The position numbers were made by a program, and so were the translations under genes. Positions 1-13,129 of a stretch of 64,000 nt of DNA are shown here, piece by piece. Origin of the DNA: Lunularia cruciata (Eukaryota > Streptophyta > Marchantiopsida > Lunulariales > Lunulariaceae); contig OX419761.1 in the NCBI GenBank assembly GCA_948567375.1, positions 52,888,501-52,952,500 on the forward strand, read 5' to 3'. Below the pieces are notes generated by a model. The model saw only the letters and a list, made by a program, of their open reading frames with translations, was not told the DNA's origin and did no database searches. How positions within the stretch are numbered: position 1 is the first letter of the stretch; each line of letters opens with the position of its first letter.

Positions 1-262
1 GTCAGTAGGACCATTGGGATGATACCTAAATCAAAACCAGGAGTATACCCTAGAAGTGTAGCTCTAGAGAGCTCACTTCTCTGATGTTGAGCCTTCGAGT
101 TCCTAGCTAGAGTAGACAAAAAGCTGGTGAGCATCACAATTCTCTTAGCTAGAGTGGGTGTGGCTTAACTATAATCAGTGCTTTGTTGTTGGAAAGTTGT
201 TGAGGATCAGATCAAGTATTGATTTGAGTTCAATTAATTTGATTTGTAAACAATCTGATTAC
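1..262 (+). repeat. Terminal repeat A1 of copy A, 5' part outside window
   Basis: This matches the second half of repeat A2 at 6309-6754, including the stretch around the hairpin and the end in ctgatta. It is followed directly by the primer-site-like catcagagaagtg, as in copies B and C. Coordinates of the right end are good to a few bases. Confidence 0.85.
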
Positions 263-1090
263 ATCAGAGAAGTGAGTTAAGGGGAAATTGGGTGTAGGAA
301 CTACGAGTGTTGGTGGTTTCTCAAAGCTCGGTAGATCATGGTATCTTGATTGAGTAGTTTAGATTTCCTTGAGAGAGAGTGTGTGTGGAAGCATTGGCAA
401 AATTTGGAGCCAAGGAGAAGCAATTTTCAAGCGGTAGTTGTGATTTTGAGCTTAGGACTAATTTGTTGCGAGTTGAACACAAAAACTGAAATTGAAGATG
501 GAGTTGGGAGCACATCCTCACAAATTAGAGATTGGACAAAATCCATTTTTCCAATTTGGCTTGAGTGAAGAGTTAGCGGAGGATTTGGTGGTCAACCAAT
601 TTTAGGGATTTATGTCAGATTTTGTGAAGGATTTACATCAGATTTTGGCAAGAAGAACTTTGATCCGATCCTCGGTGATCCTCATAGTTCAAGAAGTAAA
701 TAGGTACTCCAATTATGTCAAATGCCAAATGGTGGCAGAGTTAGTCCCGTGTTGATTTATGAGATGGATGGTTTTTGTTTAACATTCTTGTGATTGGACC
801 CCCTCCATTCTCTACTTCTTGTTTATGCACCATGTTTGTATGAGGTGCCCTAAATCTTGAGCATTGGTGCTCTGGTGTGCTCTTGATAGTGAGACTAGAG
901 TGATGACTAGTTAAACTATCTTTGTTTCTCTGCGGTGAGGTAGGAAGTGATGACCTACCGACCGTGAGAATGCATGTGGTGATGGTAGGTTACATGTCAC
1001 CCTTGCTCCTAATGTAGTTGTCTCAGTTAGAGTTACATTAATGGGTAGTGTTTAGTTAGTTTTGGCACTTGGTGATGTTGGCACTGGGTG
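263..1090 (+). other. Untranslated leader of copy A
   Basis: The leader lies between repeat A1 and the first gag similarity. It aligns with the copy B leader from about 19611 onward but is shorter: it lacks the antisense tRNA-like segment and the 165-bp tandem duplication of copy B. No convincing coding sequence; short open frames here are not shared between copies. Confidence 0.6.
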
Positions 1091-2189
1091 AGGTACTTGT
1101 GGTTAAATTTTGTGGTTCCGATTTGCTATTGCAATTGTGGTTACTTTGTCACGACAAAGTTTGGGGATTCTAGAGGAGTTAGCCCTACAATACATTATGG
1201 GTTTACTTGGAGTGGCACTCGATGTCAGCTTATATCTCAAGTCCCAATGAGAGAGGAGATTGAATTTGAGTTGGAGTTTGACACATGAGCTGATTCAGTT
1301 GAGAGTGCACTTGGCGTGTCCGCACCGTTGTTGTGGGACATGGACGAGATTTATGGTGCCTCCAAAGGCCCTTGGCATTACTTTGGTATAGTGTGTACCA
1401 TTGAGTTGGATGGGAAGTGGGATCACAAGCTCATCGTCTTTGTATTTAGTGGACAAACCTCTTACCCAAAGAGGTTTTACAATGTGCATATGATGGGATT
1501 CAACAACTTGACCACATCCTTATTGATGACATCTTGGATGTTGGACGTCAGTCTCAAATAATGGTAGTGGCTAATAGGTTACCTATGGCAGTGGTGAACC
1601 TAGTTGGACAACCTAGAGCCGCAATTCCCACACTCATGAGTTTCCCAGGCTCTCATGCTTTTCAAGAGGGAAGACCTGGACTTTTTTGGGACTCACAATT
1701 ACAGTAGCTAGTGGAGCTCAACACCGATGAGAGAGAGCGGCAATGGGTTTTTGCACTCGTATTACTATTGTTCCAATAGTATCAAAGGCATCCAAGCATC
1801 AATTGTTAGGTAAGGCTATGGACCTGAATTGTTTGGCCTGGATTGTGAGCCTTGGCTTGGTAGAGCAACGTAGGATGCGCTTGATATGCATCACCACTTG
1901 GACACTTGTGAGCCTTGTGCCTATTGAGACGATTCAGGCACATGCTGGGGGTGATGGACCAAGTGGACATGGTATTCTTGGGACACAACCAATAGCTACT
2001 AGGGAGAGTGGTCTACTTGGAGTCCATCTAGGTGAGCGTGTGCTACTTGGATTACACCCTTGGTCCACTTGGGATGTAGCTAGAGGACATGTGGAGCTTG
2101 CAACCACAGTGGAGGGAGTTTTTCACATAGAGGTTAGGACCTCTAGTAGTCAGGGGCATGACACTATTGCTCCCAAGGGCCCAGTGTAG
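1091..2189 (+). pseudogene. gag remnant fused by deletion to the methyltransferase C-terminus
   Basis: The first part (to about 1412) corresponds to the start of gag in copy B, with the shared segment SAPLLWDMDEIYGASKGP. It then jumps to the methyltransferase motif VIII region (copy B near 24511), removing the rest of gag, the zinc knuckles, protease and catalytic motifs I to VI. The downstream part keeps the motif IX-X region and linker up to a TAG at 2187-2189. That TAG is followed by CAG CTA, the same stop position as TAG CAG CCA at 25283 in copy B. This copy cannot make a methyltransferase. Confidence 0.85.
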
Positions 2190-5100
2190 CAGCTAGTCAG
2201 TATGTTTTCCACTCCTACGATAGTTATAGAGGATACTTGGGAGCCAAATCTTGGACCTAAGCTTATTGGGGAGGAAAGACGGAGAGTTTGGAGGTTCTTG
2301 AGGAGCTACAGGAGTTGTTTTGCCTTAAGTATGAAGGATTTGGATGCTTTGAAGGGACCTGGAGTACGGATTGAGCTGACTAGCGATACACTAGTTTTCC
2401 GATATGAACTAGACTATCTCCATATCAATATAGTGATATGGAGAGGACATTGATTCAAAGTCAGAGTAGTGACCTTTTTGTGGCTGGTTTGGTGGAGATT
2501 TCACATGGAGAGTATGCATTAGCAATAGTGATGCCAACCAAGAAGGATATGCATGGCAACTACACAGATAGGCGGATGTGTGGAGATTACCATCCTATCA
2601 ACCAATAGACTAGGGCTGATTGGTATGCCATGTGTAATACTCCGAGGACAAGAGAAGAGAGAAAACACAAATTGCATACTCAAACATTCGATGCCCCAAA
2701 GGAGCACCTTCTCTTTATTCTATAGACAAAGAGGATCTCCTCCAAGGAAGCTCCACCATAGGGTTAGGGACACAGATAGGTGACATGTCAGCAAGCTCCA
2801 CCCTTGGATTACTTACTTGGATGGGTGACATGTCTGGTCTAGGTCTTATCTGGTTGGTCAAACAAGCTTTGACCGGAGGGAATCTTTTAGGGAATCTTCT
2901 TGTAGGAATCTCAAAATCACATGAGTAAGGTACCATTGGAAAGCTCTTGATGAGACAAAGCAGGGGGAGGGAAGGCCAGCCATTCCTCCATTGGGGGGGG
3001 GGTTGCACATTTTTGAGGCCTAATTCATCTATTTAGGCCTCCAAAATTGCCTTCAAAGATTTCAAGCATATTTTGGTTCCTACTCTATTAGTAGAAGTCC
3101 CTTTTGGTGATACCTCTTTCTGATCTGTTTAGTCCATCATGTGTAACATTCTTCTAGATGTTACCAAACCAATTCTCACCTTTAAATCATATGTCTAGCT
3201 ATTGGTTCTAAGGTTCTCAAGTCTATTTTGGTTTCTACCCTATTAGTAGAAGTACTCTTTTGGTGATACTTCTATCTGATCTATTTTGACCATCATGTAT
3301 AACATCATTCTAGATGTTACCAAACTGAATTTCACATCTAGATCATATGGCTAGCTCTTGGTATTACACCATGCCTTCACCGGAGGAGATTTTTGATGCG
3401 ATTGGGTATGCAAAGGTCTTTAGTACTTTGGATTTTTGAGCAAGATATCATCAGTTGCCAATCAAGGAGGAGGATAAGTCCAAGACAAAATTTTGGGCTA
3501 TTGATCCTTACGGCAAGAATGTGTTATATCAGTGGAGGTTCTTACCATTTGGGTTAAAGAATGCTCTTGCTGAGTTCCAAAGAGTCATGGATAGGATCCT
3601 AGCTGGATTGGATTTTGCTTGATGCTATATTGATGACATTTTAGTCTATAGCACTATTGTGGAGGAGCATGAGCAATAGTTGTTGGAGGTGTTTGAGAGG
3701 TTGAGATCTCATGGACTCAAATTACATCTTGAGAAGTGTAGGTTCTTCCATGAGCAGGTTGAGTATTTGGGTCACACTATCTACCCCGGAGGACTTGGTG
3801 TTCAGCAGACCAAGGTGGAGGCTATTGCACATATTCCTTGGCCTACAAATATGAGCAGAATGCGAGCATCCCTTGGGTTGGCAAACTTCTATCACCGCTA
3901 TGTTAGAGGATTTAGTGCCATTGCCAAGGCCTTGACAAAGCTTACAAAGGAATGGTGTTGGGGAGACGAGCAGGAGAGAGCTTTTGTAGAGCTCAAGGAG
4001 AGGTTGACATATGCTCCTATTTTGAGGAGACAGATCAAAGGACAACCATTTTAGGTTCATATTGATTGGAGTATGTTGGGGCTTGGAGCGGTGCTCACCC
4101 AACATGATGATGAGGGGAAGGAGTTTATGGTGGCCTATGCTAGTCGTTCCAACAATTCAGCGGAGGTGAAGTATAGTTCATATGAAGGAGAGTGCTTGGC
4201 AACAGTTTGGGCAGTACCACATTTCCAATATTACCTATTTGGTAACCTCTTCACTCTCATCATTGATCATCAGCCACTAAAGTGGTTGATGGAGTCCGAC
4301 AAGCTTTCAGGAAGCTTGCACGATGGGCTCTGATTTTACAAGAGTATGATTTCACGGTTGTTCATAGACCTAGAGTGGTGAACCGTGATGCAGATGGGTT
4401 GAGTAGAAACCCATGTCCCAACCAACAGATCAGACCAGAGCATGTTGGCATGGTGAGACAGATGAGGAGATGGTGCCAGGTTGGCATGCATCTGCCTTTC
4501 TTTGTTTATTTTCTAAGACTTTGGTGGTATCTCTCTTAGCGCATACAAGAGGAGTTATTGAGATCATAGATCCAAAGAGTGAAGATATTGGTACAATTCA
4601 GCAAGACATTCATGGTGATGTCTTAGTGATGGACTATCTTTGCACTGGTGTTGTGGGTGGCACAGTTGGGGCCTAGGAAAGAAACCGTGTTCTTCAGCAA
4701 GCCAAATGATTTAGATTGGAGGGAAAACACCTTTTGCATGTATGGGAGGATGATAGAGTGAGAGTAGTGATTCCATCTTAGAGACTACAGTTAGTCCGTT
4801 ATGCTCATGAGGAGCTAGGACATTTTGGAGTAAAGCTTACTCCAGAGTCACTATTGGTGGCACGGTATGTAGACCAAGGTACAACAATTTGTTGCCAGAT
4901 GTGTGGTTTGTGACCAAGTTAGAGCATCATTCAAGGCTCCTACACCATAGTTACACCCATTACCTATCATGGAATTGGATTACCACTAGAGTTTGGACTT
5001 CACTAGACCTTTATCGTTAACTGTGAGACATCATCAATATGTTTTGGTGATGGTGGAACACTTCTCTAAGTGGATTGAGTTGGTGGCACTTCTTGACAAG

Positions 5101-5700
5101 TCTACTGAAGGGACAACTTACTCGTTCTTGAACCGTGTTCTTAGTCATTTTGGTGCACCAGTTGAGGTGTTGATTGATCAGGGTATAGAGTTCTTGGGGG
5201 AGTTTCAGGTCTTGTGTGACAAGACTTTGATTGATCATCGTACTATATCCCAAGATCACCCTGAGGCAAATGGCTTAGCAGAGAGAGTGGTTTAGATGGT
5301 GAAGAGAGGATTGCAAAAGTATGGTTTGCAGAGAGGCCACTTGGGAGATTGGGACCTCTAGTTACCTTGGTTGGCCGTGGGCTATCGGTTCAGCCAGCAA
5401 GCCTCCTTAGCATCCTTCTCTCCATACTTTCTACTCTATGGATGAGATCTAGATTTACCTGCAGCCATTTGTTAAGATGCTACTATAGTTTTGGACTTGG
5501 ATGATCCAGATGTATGGATGAGCGCATGTTCTCAACGGGTAGAGATCTTTTAGAGAGTGATGCCAATGGCATTTGAGAACTTGGTGATTGATCAGCATAG
5601 AGATACCTTATGCTAAGCTACCATTTGAGGAGTAGGTTATAGACCCTCAATCCATCAATTTCATGCATGTGACTATATATATCTACAGTAGACAACATCA
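2190..5700 (+). pseudogene. RT - RNase H - integrase remnant of copy A, interrupted by a solo LTR
   Basis: RT similarity starts near 2220, is cut at 2633-3368 by an inserted LTR, and resumes at 3369 with the YIDD box near 3628-3640. RNase H follows (about 4055-4330) and integrase after that (about 4790-5640). Integrase keeps the second catalytic Asp in IDQG (near 5173) and the downstream glutamate in HPEANGLAERVV. There are many in-frame TGA and TAG codons, and a small deletion in the HHCC region near 4836. It is kept here mainly as a comparator for copy B, where the same integrase Asp is a Lys. Not functional. Confidence 0.88.
2633..3368. mobile_element. Solo LTR of the G3 chromovirus family inserted in copy A
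   Basis: The 736-bp sequence begins tgtaatactcc and ends cttggtattaca, and is closely similar to the LTRs at 14198-14942, 37957-38702 and 40691-41422. It is flanked by a perfect 5-bp duplication ccatg (2628-2632 and 3369-3373). The RT reading frame of copy A resumes after the duplication. No internal retroelement sequence is present, so recombination between two LTRs has removed it. Confidence 0.95.
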
Positions 5701-5715
5701 ACAACACTTGATGTT

Positions 5716-6040
5716 TTGTCAAGCCGCACTATCTTGAGAGTGCGTGAGGTTTTGCCATTTGGAGTCCTTGTGTTGGAAGGACGTGATAGTGTTTTTTGGA
5801 AGGATCATGTGCTCAATTGTGCGCCATGCTACCTCCCAAACATTGATGGTACTATGGACCCAAGCTTGGCACTTGTGCGTGCAAGCTTGAAGTGTATGTT
5901 ATATGGCTCTTCTGGTGGAGCTGCTACTATGTTAGTGTGTGATAGCTGTTGTTGAGGATGGCATATGTCATGTATGACTCCTCCCCTCACGGTGATTCCT
6001 TGGGGATAGTGGTTATGTCCTTGATGTACTTGACCTATTG
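5716..6040 (+). pseudogene. Decayed PHD-finger domain of copy A
   Basis: The frame is homologous to 28100-28399 of copy B. The pair CDSC and the GWHMSC part (H, C) are recognisable, but one cysteine of the first pair is Tyr (CMLY) and stops replace residues near the last two cysteines. The conservation shows that the finger was part of the family before copies A and B separated. Confidence 0.75.
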
Positions 6041-6190
6041 CTAGTTCATTCTTTGTATGGTATAGATTGTAGACAAGCGACTAACGATGGGGTTCCATAA
6101 CACCTAGCCTCCTGATCTTTGCCCATCATAGGGTATACCATATACTTGGAGTAGATGGCTATCTAGTGTTAGAGGGACCTAACCACCAAC

Positions 6191-6200
6191 TAGGGGGAAA
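6191..6200 (+). promoter_or_regulatory. Polypurine tract of copy A
   Basis: The sequence tagggggaaa lies directly before B1, the usual place for the plus-strand primer of an LTR retroelement. Copy B has the matching tract at 28558-28567. Confidence 0.7.
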
Positions 6201-6201
6201 T

Positions 6202-6306
6202 TGTGGCACTTTAGAGTTTATGTATGACTTATGTGTGAGTTGTGCTCCTATAGTGTATGATGTTGACAATGACATATATTGTGTAGCAATGTATGTACGC
6301 ATGACA
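6202..6306 (+). repeat. Terminal repeat B1 of copy A (105 bp)
   Basis: It begins tgtggcactttagag and ends gcatgaca. The same 105-bp unit recurs at 6756-6860 and in copy B at 28569-28673 and 29126-29230. Confidence 0.92.
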
Positions 6307-6308
6307 AC

Positions 6309-6754
6309 TATCTTTCCATTTGTAGTGTCGCATCTAGATTGCTCAGACACTAGAGTTCCAATGATAGTAGTTAGAGGCATTTTGGCAGTTACCCATAGAC
6401 TACTTTCCAACGGTCAGATTTTGTGTTTAGGGTATTGAATTCATGGTGGGGCCCACTGTTACTTGCACCATTTTCATTGTCGGGTGTGCCATCAGTGGGA
6501 CCGTTGGGATGAGACCTAGGTCAAAATCAGGAGTATAACCTGGAAGTGCAGCTCAAAAGAGCTCACTTCTCTGATGTTGAGCCTTCGAGTTCCTAGCTAG
6601 AGTGGACAAAAAGCCGACAAGTATCACCTAGATTCTCTTAGCTAGAGTGGGTGTGACTTGATTGTACTCAATGCCTTATTGTTGGCAAGTTGTTGAGGAT
6701 CAGATCAAGTATTGATCCGAGTTCAATTGGTTCAAATTGTAAATGATCTGATTA
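6309..6754 (+). repeat. Terminal repeat A2 of copy A (446 bp)
   Basis: This is the full-length counterpart of the A1 fragment at 1-262 and of the A repeats of copies B and C. It begins tatc, where the A1 repeats of copies B and C begin tgtc, and ends ctgatta directly before B2. Confidence 0.92.
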
Positions 6755-6755
6755 T

Positions 6756-6860
6756 TGTGGCACTTTAGAGTTTATGTATGACTTATGTGTGAGTTGTGCT
6801 TCTATAGTGTATGATGTTGACAACAATGTATGTTGTGTAGCGATGTTTATATGCATGACA
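6756..6860 (+). repeat. Terminal repeat B2 of copy A (105 bp), 3' end of element
   Basis: This second copy of the 105-bp B repeat follows A2 and forms the outer end of the element. The next base begins the gag sequence of the host chromovirus. Confidence 0.92.
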
Positions 6861-9800
6861 TAAACCCAAACATCTAGAAGAATCAATATAGATAGTTGAC
6901 TACTTTGACTCTTTGGTTGTCACAACTTGGTCTTGACCTAGACTTCTATAGAACTTGCAAACACACTAAATGTGGGTGGAAGAACTGGCACCAATGAAGA
7001 TTGAAGGCATTGTACAAAGACCACTAGATAAATAGACCAAGAACAATTGAGACAAAATAGTAGTTGCTTCTATTGTCACAAATTGGACATTTCATTGTTA
7101 AGGGTCCAAGTAAGAATGAAAAACTTTGATCACTTGCCCAAATGGAGTTTTGAGAGCATGATGGTCAAGGCAACAAAGATTCCACATAGCAAATATTGAA
7201 CCACTTATTAGGAACTTGATCAGTTCTAATAGGGTTGAAATCTTGACTTATGTAAGTTTGATTCACTTGCAAGTATGATATAGAAACAATAGTTGTAGGA
7301 TTTTGGTTGCTTGTGGAAATTTTGAGAATTTTTTGTCTATGTAATTAGAAAAGGAATTATGTATTCTTATCAAGTGGATATTAGTAGTAAATTGATGATG
7401 GCGGATGGTAGAAAGGGTTTTGCATTTTGTACCTCATATTGTATTGCACTCAAGATTGGAAAAGAGTATTTTTATTAGCCTATACTTGAGATTTGTAATA
7501 GCTCTCTTACAATGCAATATCATTCTAAGTCTTATTTGGCTTGAATGTCAATTTGATTGGACCCAATAATAAATTCAAGTATAACACCAAAGTAAGATGA
7601 CTGTTTAGATACCTAAGAGTAGTTAATTCCAAGATGAGAAGTTTGTCAATATAGTGGCTATAGAACAAGCTTTGGAAGAAGATATTCTTGGTTTTGCTAT
7701 GTGGATCAAACCTATTATGCAAAGAAAATCTAATGAAGATAAGAAGCCTTAAAGATCATTGGTTGATTATATAGTTTATGAGTTTGTAGACGTGCTTGGA
7801 TGATCTTCCAAAGGATTACCTCTAATTGAGGTGTCCTCTTCAAGATTGAGCTATTTCTAGGCTATATTTTAGCAATTAGACCAATCTATTGACTCTCACC
7901 AAAAAGAGGTAAAAGAACTTTGAACAATGTTGACCAAGTTATTAGAGAAGGATTTCATATTAGATAATGCATCCCCTTAGAGAGCACTAGTACTACTTGT
8001 ACCAAAGAAGGATGGAGATCTTTGATTCTATATTGACTACCATGGTCTTAATAATCAAACCATGAATAATGTATATCACTACTTCAAATTACTCATTCAT
8101 TGGATCAGTTAAGTGGAGTATGATACTTCTTAGAGTTGGATATTTGAAGTGGCTATTGGAAAATTCTAATTGATGAGGAAGATGTGTATAAGATTAAATT
8201 TTGTACAAGATATGGGTATTTTGAATGAAGAGTTTTACCTTTTGGGCTCATTGATGCTCAAGTAGTTTTCAAGGATCAAATGCATTAGATGTTACATGGT
8301 AGTATTCTTAGATGAAATTTTAATTTAAAGTAAGAGATAAATTTAAAGTAAAAACTACATACAAGAAGTCTTAAGATTACTACAGAAATGGAAGTTCTAC
8401 TAAAAGAAGTCCCAAGTTAGAATTTTAGTAAAAGGAAGTTACCTTCTTGTGCCATAAGGTCCAATAGATGGAATCCAGATAGAAGAAGAGAAAATAAAAG
8501 CCATGATAGATGAGCCTACTCCTAAAGATGCCATTGAAGTTCAAGGATTTAATAGATTGGCAAGTTTTTATTGATTGTTCATCCACTATTATGCTCATTT
8601 GACCACATCATTGACTGATATCTTGGAGAAGACAATAAGCTTTGAGTGAACCACCAAGCATAAAGAAAAATTCAAAAAACTTAAGGATATAGTGGCTTCA
8701 TGGCCCAGCCTCCAAACACATGATCCTCAATCACCTTGTGTGGTTTATTTTAATGCTTCTAACTTTGCAATTGAATTTGTGTTGCAATAGGAATTCCCAA
8801 ATTGATTACATCATATTGCCTTTCTATCTTCATAATCAAATGTAATTGAAAAGAATTATTTTTCTCAAGATCAAGAAAAATTTGTAAAGGTACGTGCAAC
8901 AAAGGTGTGAAGATATTGTCTCTTCAAGAAACAAGTGATAATGCATACTAATCACAAACTCTTGTTGCAAACCTTATATTTGGAGTACATGAAGAGTGTG
9001 TATCATCAATAGGAGGAATAACTACAATAATTTGATATCAAATTATTGTAAATTTTGGCACTTTTCAAACTCTTTGGCACCAAGCTTGCCTTGTCTACAA
9101 CCTATCATCCTCAAATTGATGTGCAAGTAGAATGAGAAAATTACACTTTCAAAGATATGACATATGCTTTTCTTAACATTCACCATATTGATTGGGGTAC
9201 TTGTCTTATGATTGCCAAGTTTACCTACAAGTAACAAACCTTGTGAACAAGTCTAAGTTTCTACCTCTTCTTCCTCAATTATAGGAAAGATTCACTTGCT
9301 CCAAATTCTCTTCTTGCTTCAATGCCATCTCATGTACACCATAAGTCTACCTTATCCATTCTATTTATATCCTTACAACAAGCCAAGTCTCATCTTCTTG
9401 TTGCTCAAAATCAACAAAAGCAATATTTTGATAACCATTGTCATGATCTGACTTTTCAAATCAGTGATAAGGTTATACTTTCCCCAAGTAAGCTTCCTCT
9501 CTCTCTTGACACCCAAGTTCATAAAATTGCTCCCAATTATGTAGATTTTTTTGACATTATTTAGATAATTTCTCTTACCACCTACATACTTGCCCTTCCT
9601 AGTCACATGGAAACCGATGATATCTTCCATGTCTCAAAATTAAAACCCTTTTTTTCTAATCATCTTCTTTTCTTATCCATACATAACCTCCTACTCTTTG
9701 ATCTCTATTAAATTTCATGAAGAATAACAAGTTGACCGTATGCTTGCATGTTGTAACATCCAATGTGGCCACCAATGATACATTGAATATAAGATCCTTT

Positions 9801-10291
9801 GGAAAAGGTATCCTCTTTATAATGCCACATGGGAGTCTATTTCTCATCTCCAAAATGCGTAGGGTAACTAAATACAAGTTTGAAGATTCCATGGCCATGA
9901 AGACATCACCAACTAGTGGTGGGGAAATATGTAATAATATTGAGTTAGTAAAAGCTAAACTTATAAAAAAAGAGGTAGAAATAATATATATCTAGGAAAT
10001 TCTAGGAATGTTCTAGAAGCATCCAAGAAATTTGTTGTTCTAGAAGCTTTTAGGAACTTTCAAAGGATGAATGACTTGTATATTAAGTTGATGGCTTGTT
10101 TAGCTTATATGCCATGTAAATAGCTAGCTTAGCTTGCACTCCAAGAAAGGTGGCTTCAATAAGAAACTCCTTGGAAGCTTCTTGGGAGCCTTGAACCAAG
10201 GTTGCCTATAAATACCAAAGCCCAAGCATTTGGAGTTTCCCTCATTTGAGAATTCCCTCCATTCTTCTATTTTGCTCCTTGGCTTTCTACA
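6861..10291 (+). mobile_element. Decayed chromovirus of the G4 family, 3' part (gag to 3' LTR)
   Basis: This + strand relic of the family at 57612-63263 starts inside gag, because copy A inserted there. It continues through a broken CCHC knuckle (CFYC near 7066), protease, RT (about 7900-8400), RNase H and integrase, and ends in a 3' LTR. The best-preserved piece is the integrase C-terminal region at 9370-9560 (QAKSHLLVAQNQQKQYFDNH, matching 58625 downward on the other strand). Frameshifts and stops occur throughout. The 5' LTR and start of gag would lie left of the window. Confidence 0.88.
9930..10291 (+). repeat. 3' LTR of the decayed chromovirus
   Basis: It begins tgtaataatat right after a purine tract (ggtggggaaata) and ends ttctaca. 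It resembles the LTRs at 57612-58046 and 62841-63263 read on the minus strand and includes a TATA-like box tataaata at 10207-10214. It keeps a GAAnnTTCnnGAA cluster near 10006-10018. Confidence 0.85.
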
Positions 10292-11742
10292 ATAAGTATA
10301 GTAGTAAGAGCCTCCTTCAACTCCTCAAATGCTACCAAAGTTGCTTCATCTCCAAAAAGTATGTAATCTACTCCTTTTCTCACATAAAAGATCAAAGCAT
10401 GATATTTATGTGAGAAAGAGAAGAAAAACCTCCAATAATATCATGAAATTCTTAGAAAGAATCTCAAATTTTATAATTTGGTAGGAGATTGTAACTTTAA
10501 TATCTTGTCTTCCTTTCTGGATCAACAATTATATCCTCTTTAGGTGATATACATTAGCTTCATCTAATATTTGTAATAGTTTGATAAGGTGATAAAAGTG
10601 TTCTTCCTTGCTCCCATATATTCAAAGATCATCTATGAAATCTTTCACACACATTTTGATGAATTGTTTAAAGATGAGTTTGAATCTTATTCATGAACCT
10701 TGGAAAATATTTTAGACCACCTAAAAAGATCAAAGAGCATTGCTTGAAAGGCAAGAGTACCCCCAAATTGTAGTGAAGGTTGTCAAGTGTTGGTGTTTTG
10801 ATGCAATGCTAATTTAGTTATAGCCATGCTAACAATCTCCAAAGCTAAACTATTTATGGCCCTGAAAACTCTTCCAAGACTTCATCAGTGAAGGATAGAG
10901 TGTAATAATTATCTTGTCATTTGGTCAGATTGAGCTTCTTGTAGTCAACATAAACCCTCAACTTCTCAATCTTCTTTTTCACAATTAAAATAGTTGAGAC
11001 CTATTTGAAGTCTTTCCTTCATAAATAAAGTTTTTTTCCTTAACTTCTATATCTTCTCCTTAGTAAGCATTGATGTTGGTAGTTTGATCCTCCTTTCCTT
11101 TTAGTGAATAGCTTAGATTTCTCCTCTCACTCAATGCAATGCTCCTCTAGGATTACACTCTTCAAATACTTGTAGCTAAAGGCAAAGATATGAATGTATT
11201 TGTGGAAGATTTCCTCAAATCTTACTTCTCTTCCAAGATCACTCTCTCACCATATTTAAGAGTGGATATATGTCTCTTGATCTCTTCTTTTGCCTAGGAT
11301 TTTTCCAGTCCCTTATAAAGTTGAGGTTCAAATAGGATATCAATCATACTAAAACCCAAGGTCACTTCCTCTAAATATGTTGAGCTTGTATATCCATCCC
11401 TTTTTCCATATTTGAAAAGCCTCTCTTACCATTCATCACTTCATTTCTCTAGATCAAAGGTATCTTCCTTGAAGTCTATCAAAATCACCTTGAATGTATG
11501 GTTCTTTGGTTCTATCCTTAGATATTTGTCATATCATCTATCAATAGTTATGTTCTTCTTAACTAATGCTTTCAAAGTAGTATTTCATAATTGGAAGATT
11601 TAAACATTTAAAAAACTTGTATTTGAATATCTACGATTGAAAGGCTTACCTTATTGATTATTCCTAATGGTAGAACTTTTTGTTTGTTAGTCATTCTTAC
11701 TATAAACATATTTGGTCTAAAGATCTTTGTGATAACCTAATG
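10292..11742 (-). mobile_element. Decayed Tat-like Gypsy element (G2 family), RT part
   Basis: Read on the minus strand, this follows the G2 pol region at about 17605-19090 with heavy decay. For example, 10930-11000 matches the RT segment at 18270-18345 that encodes the VDYKKLN and VIVKKKNGKL region. The RNase H and integrase side ends abruptly at 10292, where the chromovirus LTR begins. The rest of its protease/gag follows at 13886-14197 and 38703 onward. Confidence 0.75.
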
Positions 11743-12485
11743 TCAATGTACTAATAGTATAAATGGTAAGAATAGGTCATTCCCTCAAGGACATAGGTTA
11801 GAAATGACTAAAATAGAGATACAATATCATTATGTAGACAATTGTTTCATATTTAACCTCTTGGGCAAAGTCCTTTCTAGGTGAGAGTAGAGTCACTACC
11901 TTTGGTGCACTACAAAAATCAAAGATCACTAGTAATAAGACTCATGATAGTTTAATCTAGAGGATTCCTGATTGTGATGGTTCATTTGTAATGAAGGTCA
12001 CTTTACCTTAAAATTTCTTCACTTTCCTTATTTACCAACTGAATTCTTGACTCTTGCCATCAAGATACTCATAAGTGCTATGATCTGGAATCACATTACA
12101 AAGTTTGTGTCATATAAATTTGGAAATATTTGGGTGTCTTACACATAGTATCATAGAACATGCAAACTAAAATGGAGTAAGATCTTCCAAGGGTCCAATC
12201 ACTCTAATGACTTTGATTGTAACAAAGTGTTCCATCCTTCCCAAAAGGTACTACTTTACAAGAGGTTAAAATGGCTCATGCTGCTTGGCATCCTACTTCA
12301 TGTTTGTTAATAATACCTAAGCTTGTGAAAGTCCATTACAATATCATTCCTAACCTATTTAGAGCATCTAAAGATCCACATGCTAGTTCTACATGAATGA
12401 TTCCTTTACTCCAATGCTTATACCTACACCCCAAGATTTCTCACAACTAAGTGACTAAGTATGTAAACATTCATATAAAGAAATA

Positions 12486-12597
<112 letters not shown>

Positions 12598-13129
12598 GAC
12601 TTGATAGTCTTGATGGTATAAGCCTCATTTAATATAATAAAAATATGCACAAAATGAACCTAGTAGACATTGGATCTAAGCCCTATATGCATTCCTACTT
12701 AGCCACCTAAGAGATCCAATGGCTACACTGTACTAGAAATCCCTTAATTAAAGCTAAGACAGTCAATGTTAATCACATCTTATCTACTTATCTAACCCTA
12801 AACCTAAGCTTCAATAGGCACTATCCACATGGAATGGAAACCTCTGCCTCTTGTAGTTTATTGCTATTACATTAGGTGATAGTCATAACACAAGGTCTTC
12901 TTGTTGTATCCTAAATAAAGATGTACAACATATGTATAAATAGAAAATGTCTTATACTATACCCATGCAGACTATCTTATCTTATCAACAAAATGAGACC
13001 TAGTAATTTTTTATGAAGTTGGTTACCACTTTTTTTGTGTGAAGGCATCATAGCTATTACTCATTGTTAATACAAATTTGTGGCATGATGACAAACTACC
13101 ACTCCTTTGTGTGTTTGAATTTACAAGAT

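Larger units (their letters stand above)
1..6860 (+). mobile_element. Methyltransferase/PHD Gypsy-like retroelement, copy A (5' end outside window, internally deleted)
   Basis: This is the oldest-looking copy of the family best preserved at 19162-29230. It begins inside terminal repeat A1 and runs through leader, a short gag piece, the C-terminal part of the methyltransferase, RT, RNase H, integrase, a decayed PHD finger, a polypurine tract and the B1-A2-B2 terminal block. About 3.1 kb is missing between gag and methyltransferase motif VIII (junction near 1412-1416). It carries many in-frame stops and a 736-bp solo LTR at 2633-3368. B1 and B2 differ at roughly nine of 105 positions, whereas they are identical in copy B, so this insertion is older. 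It sits in the gag region of a decayed chromovirus that continues at 6861. Not coding-competent. Confidence 0.93.
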
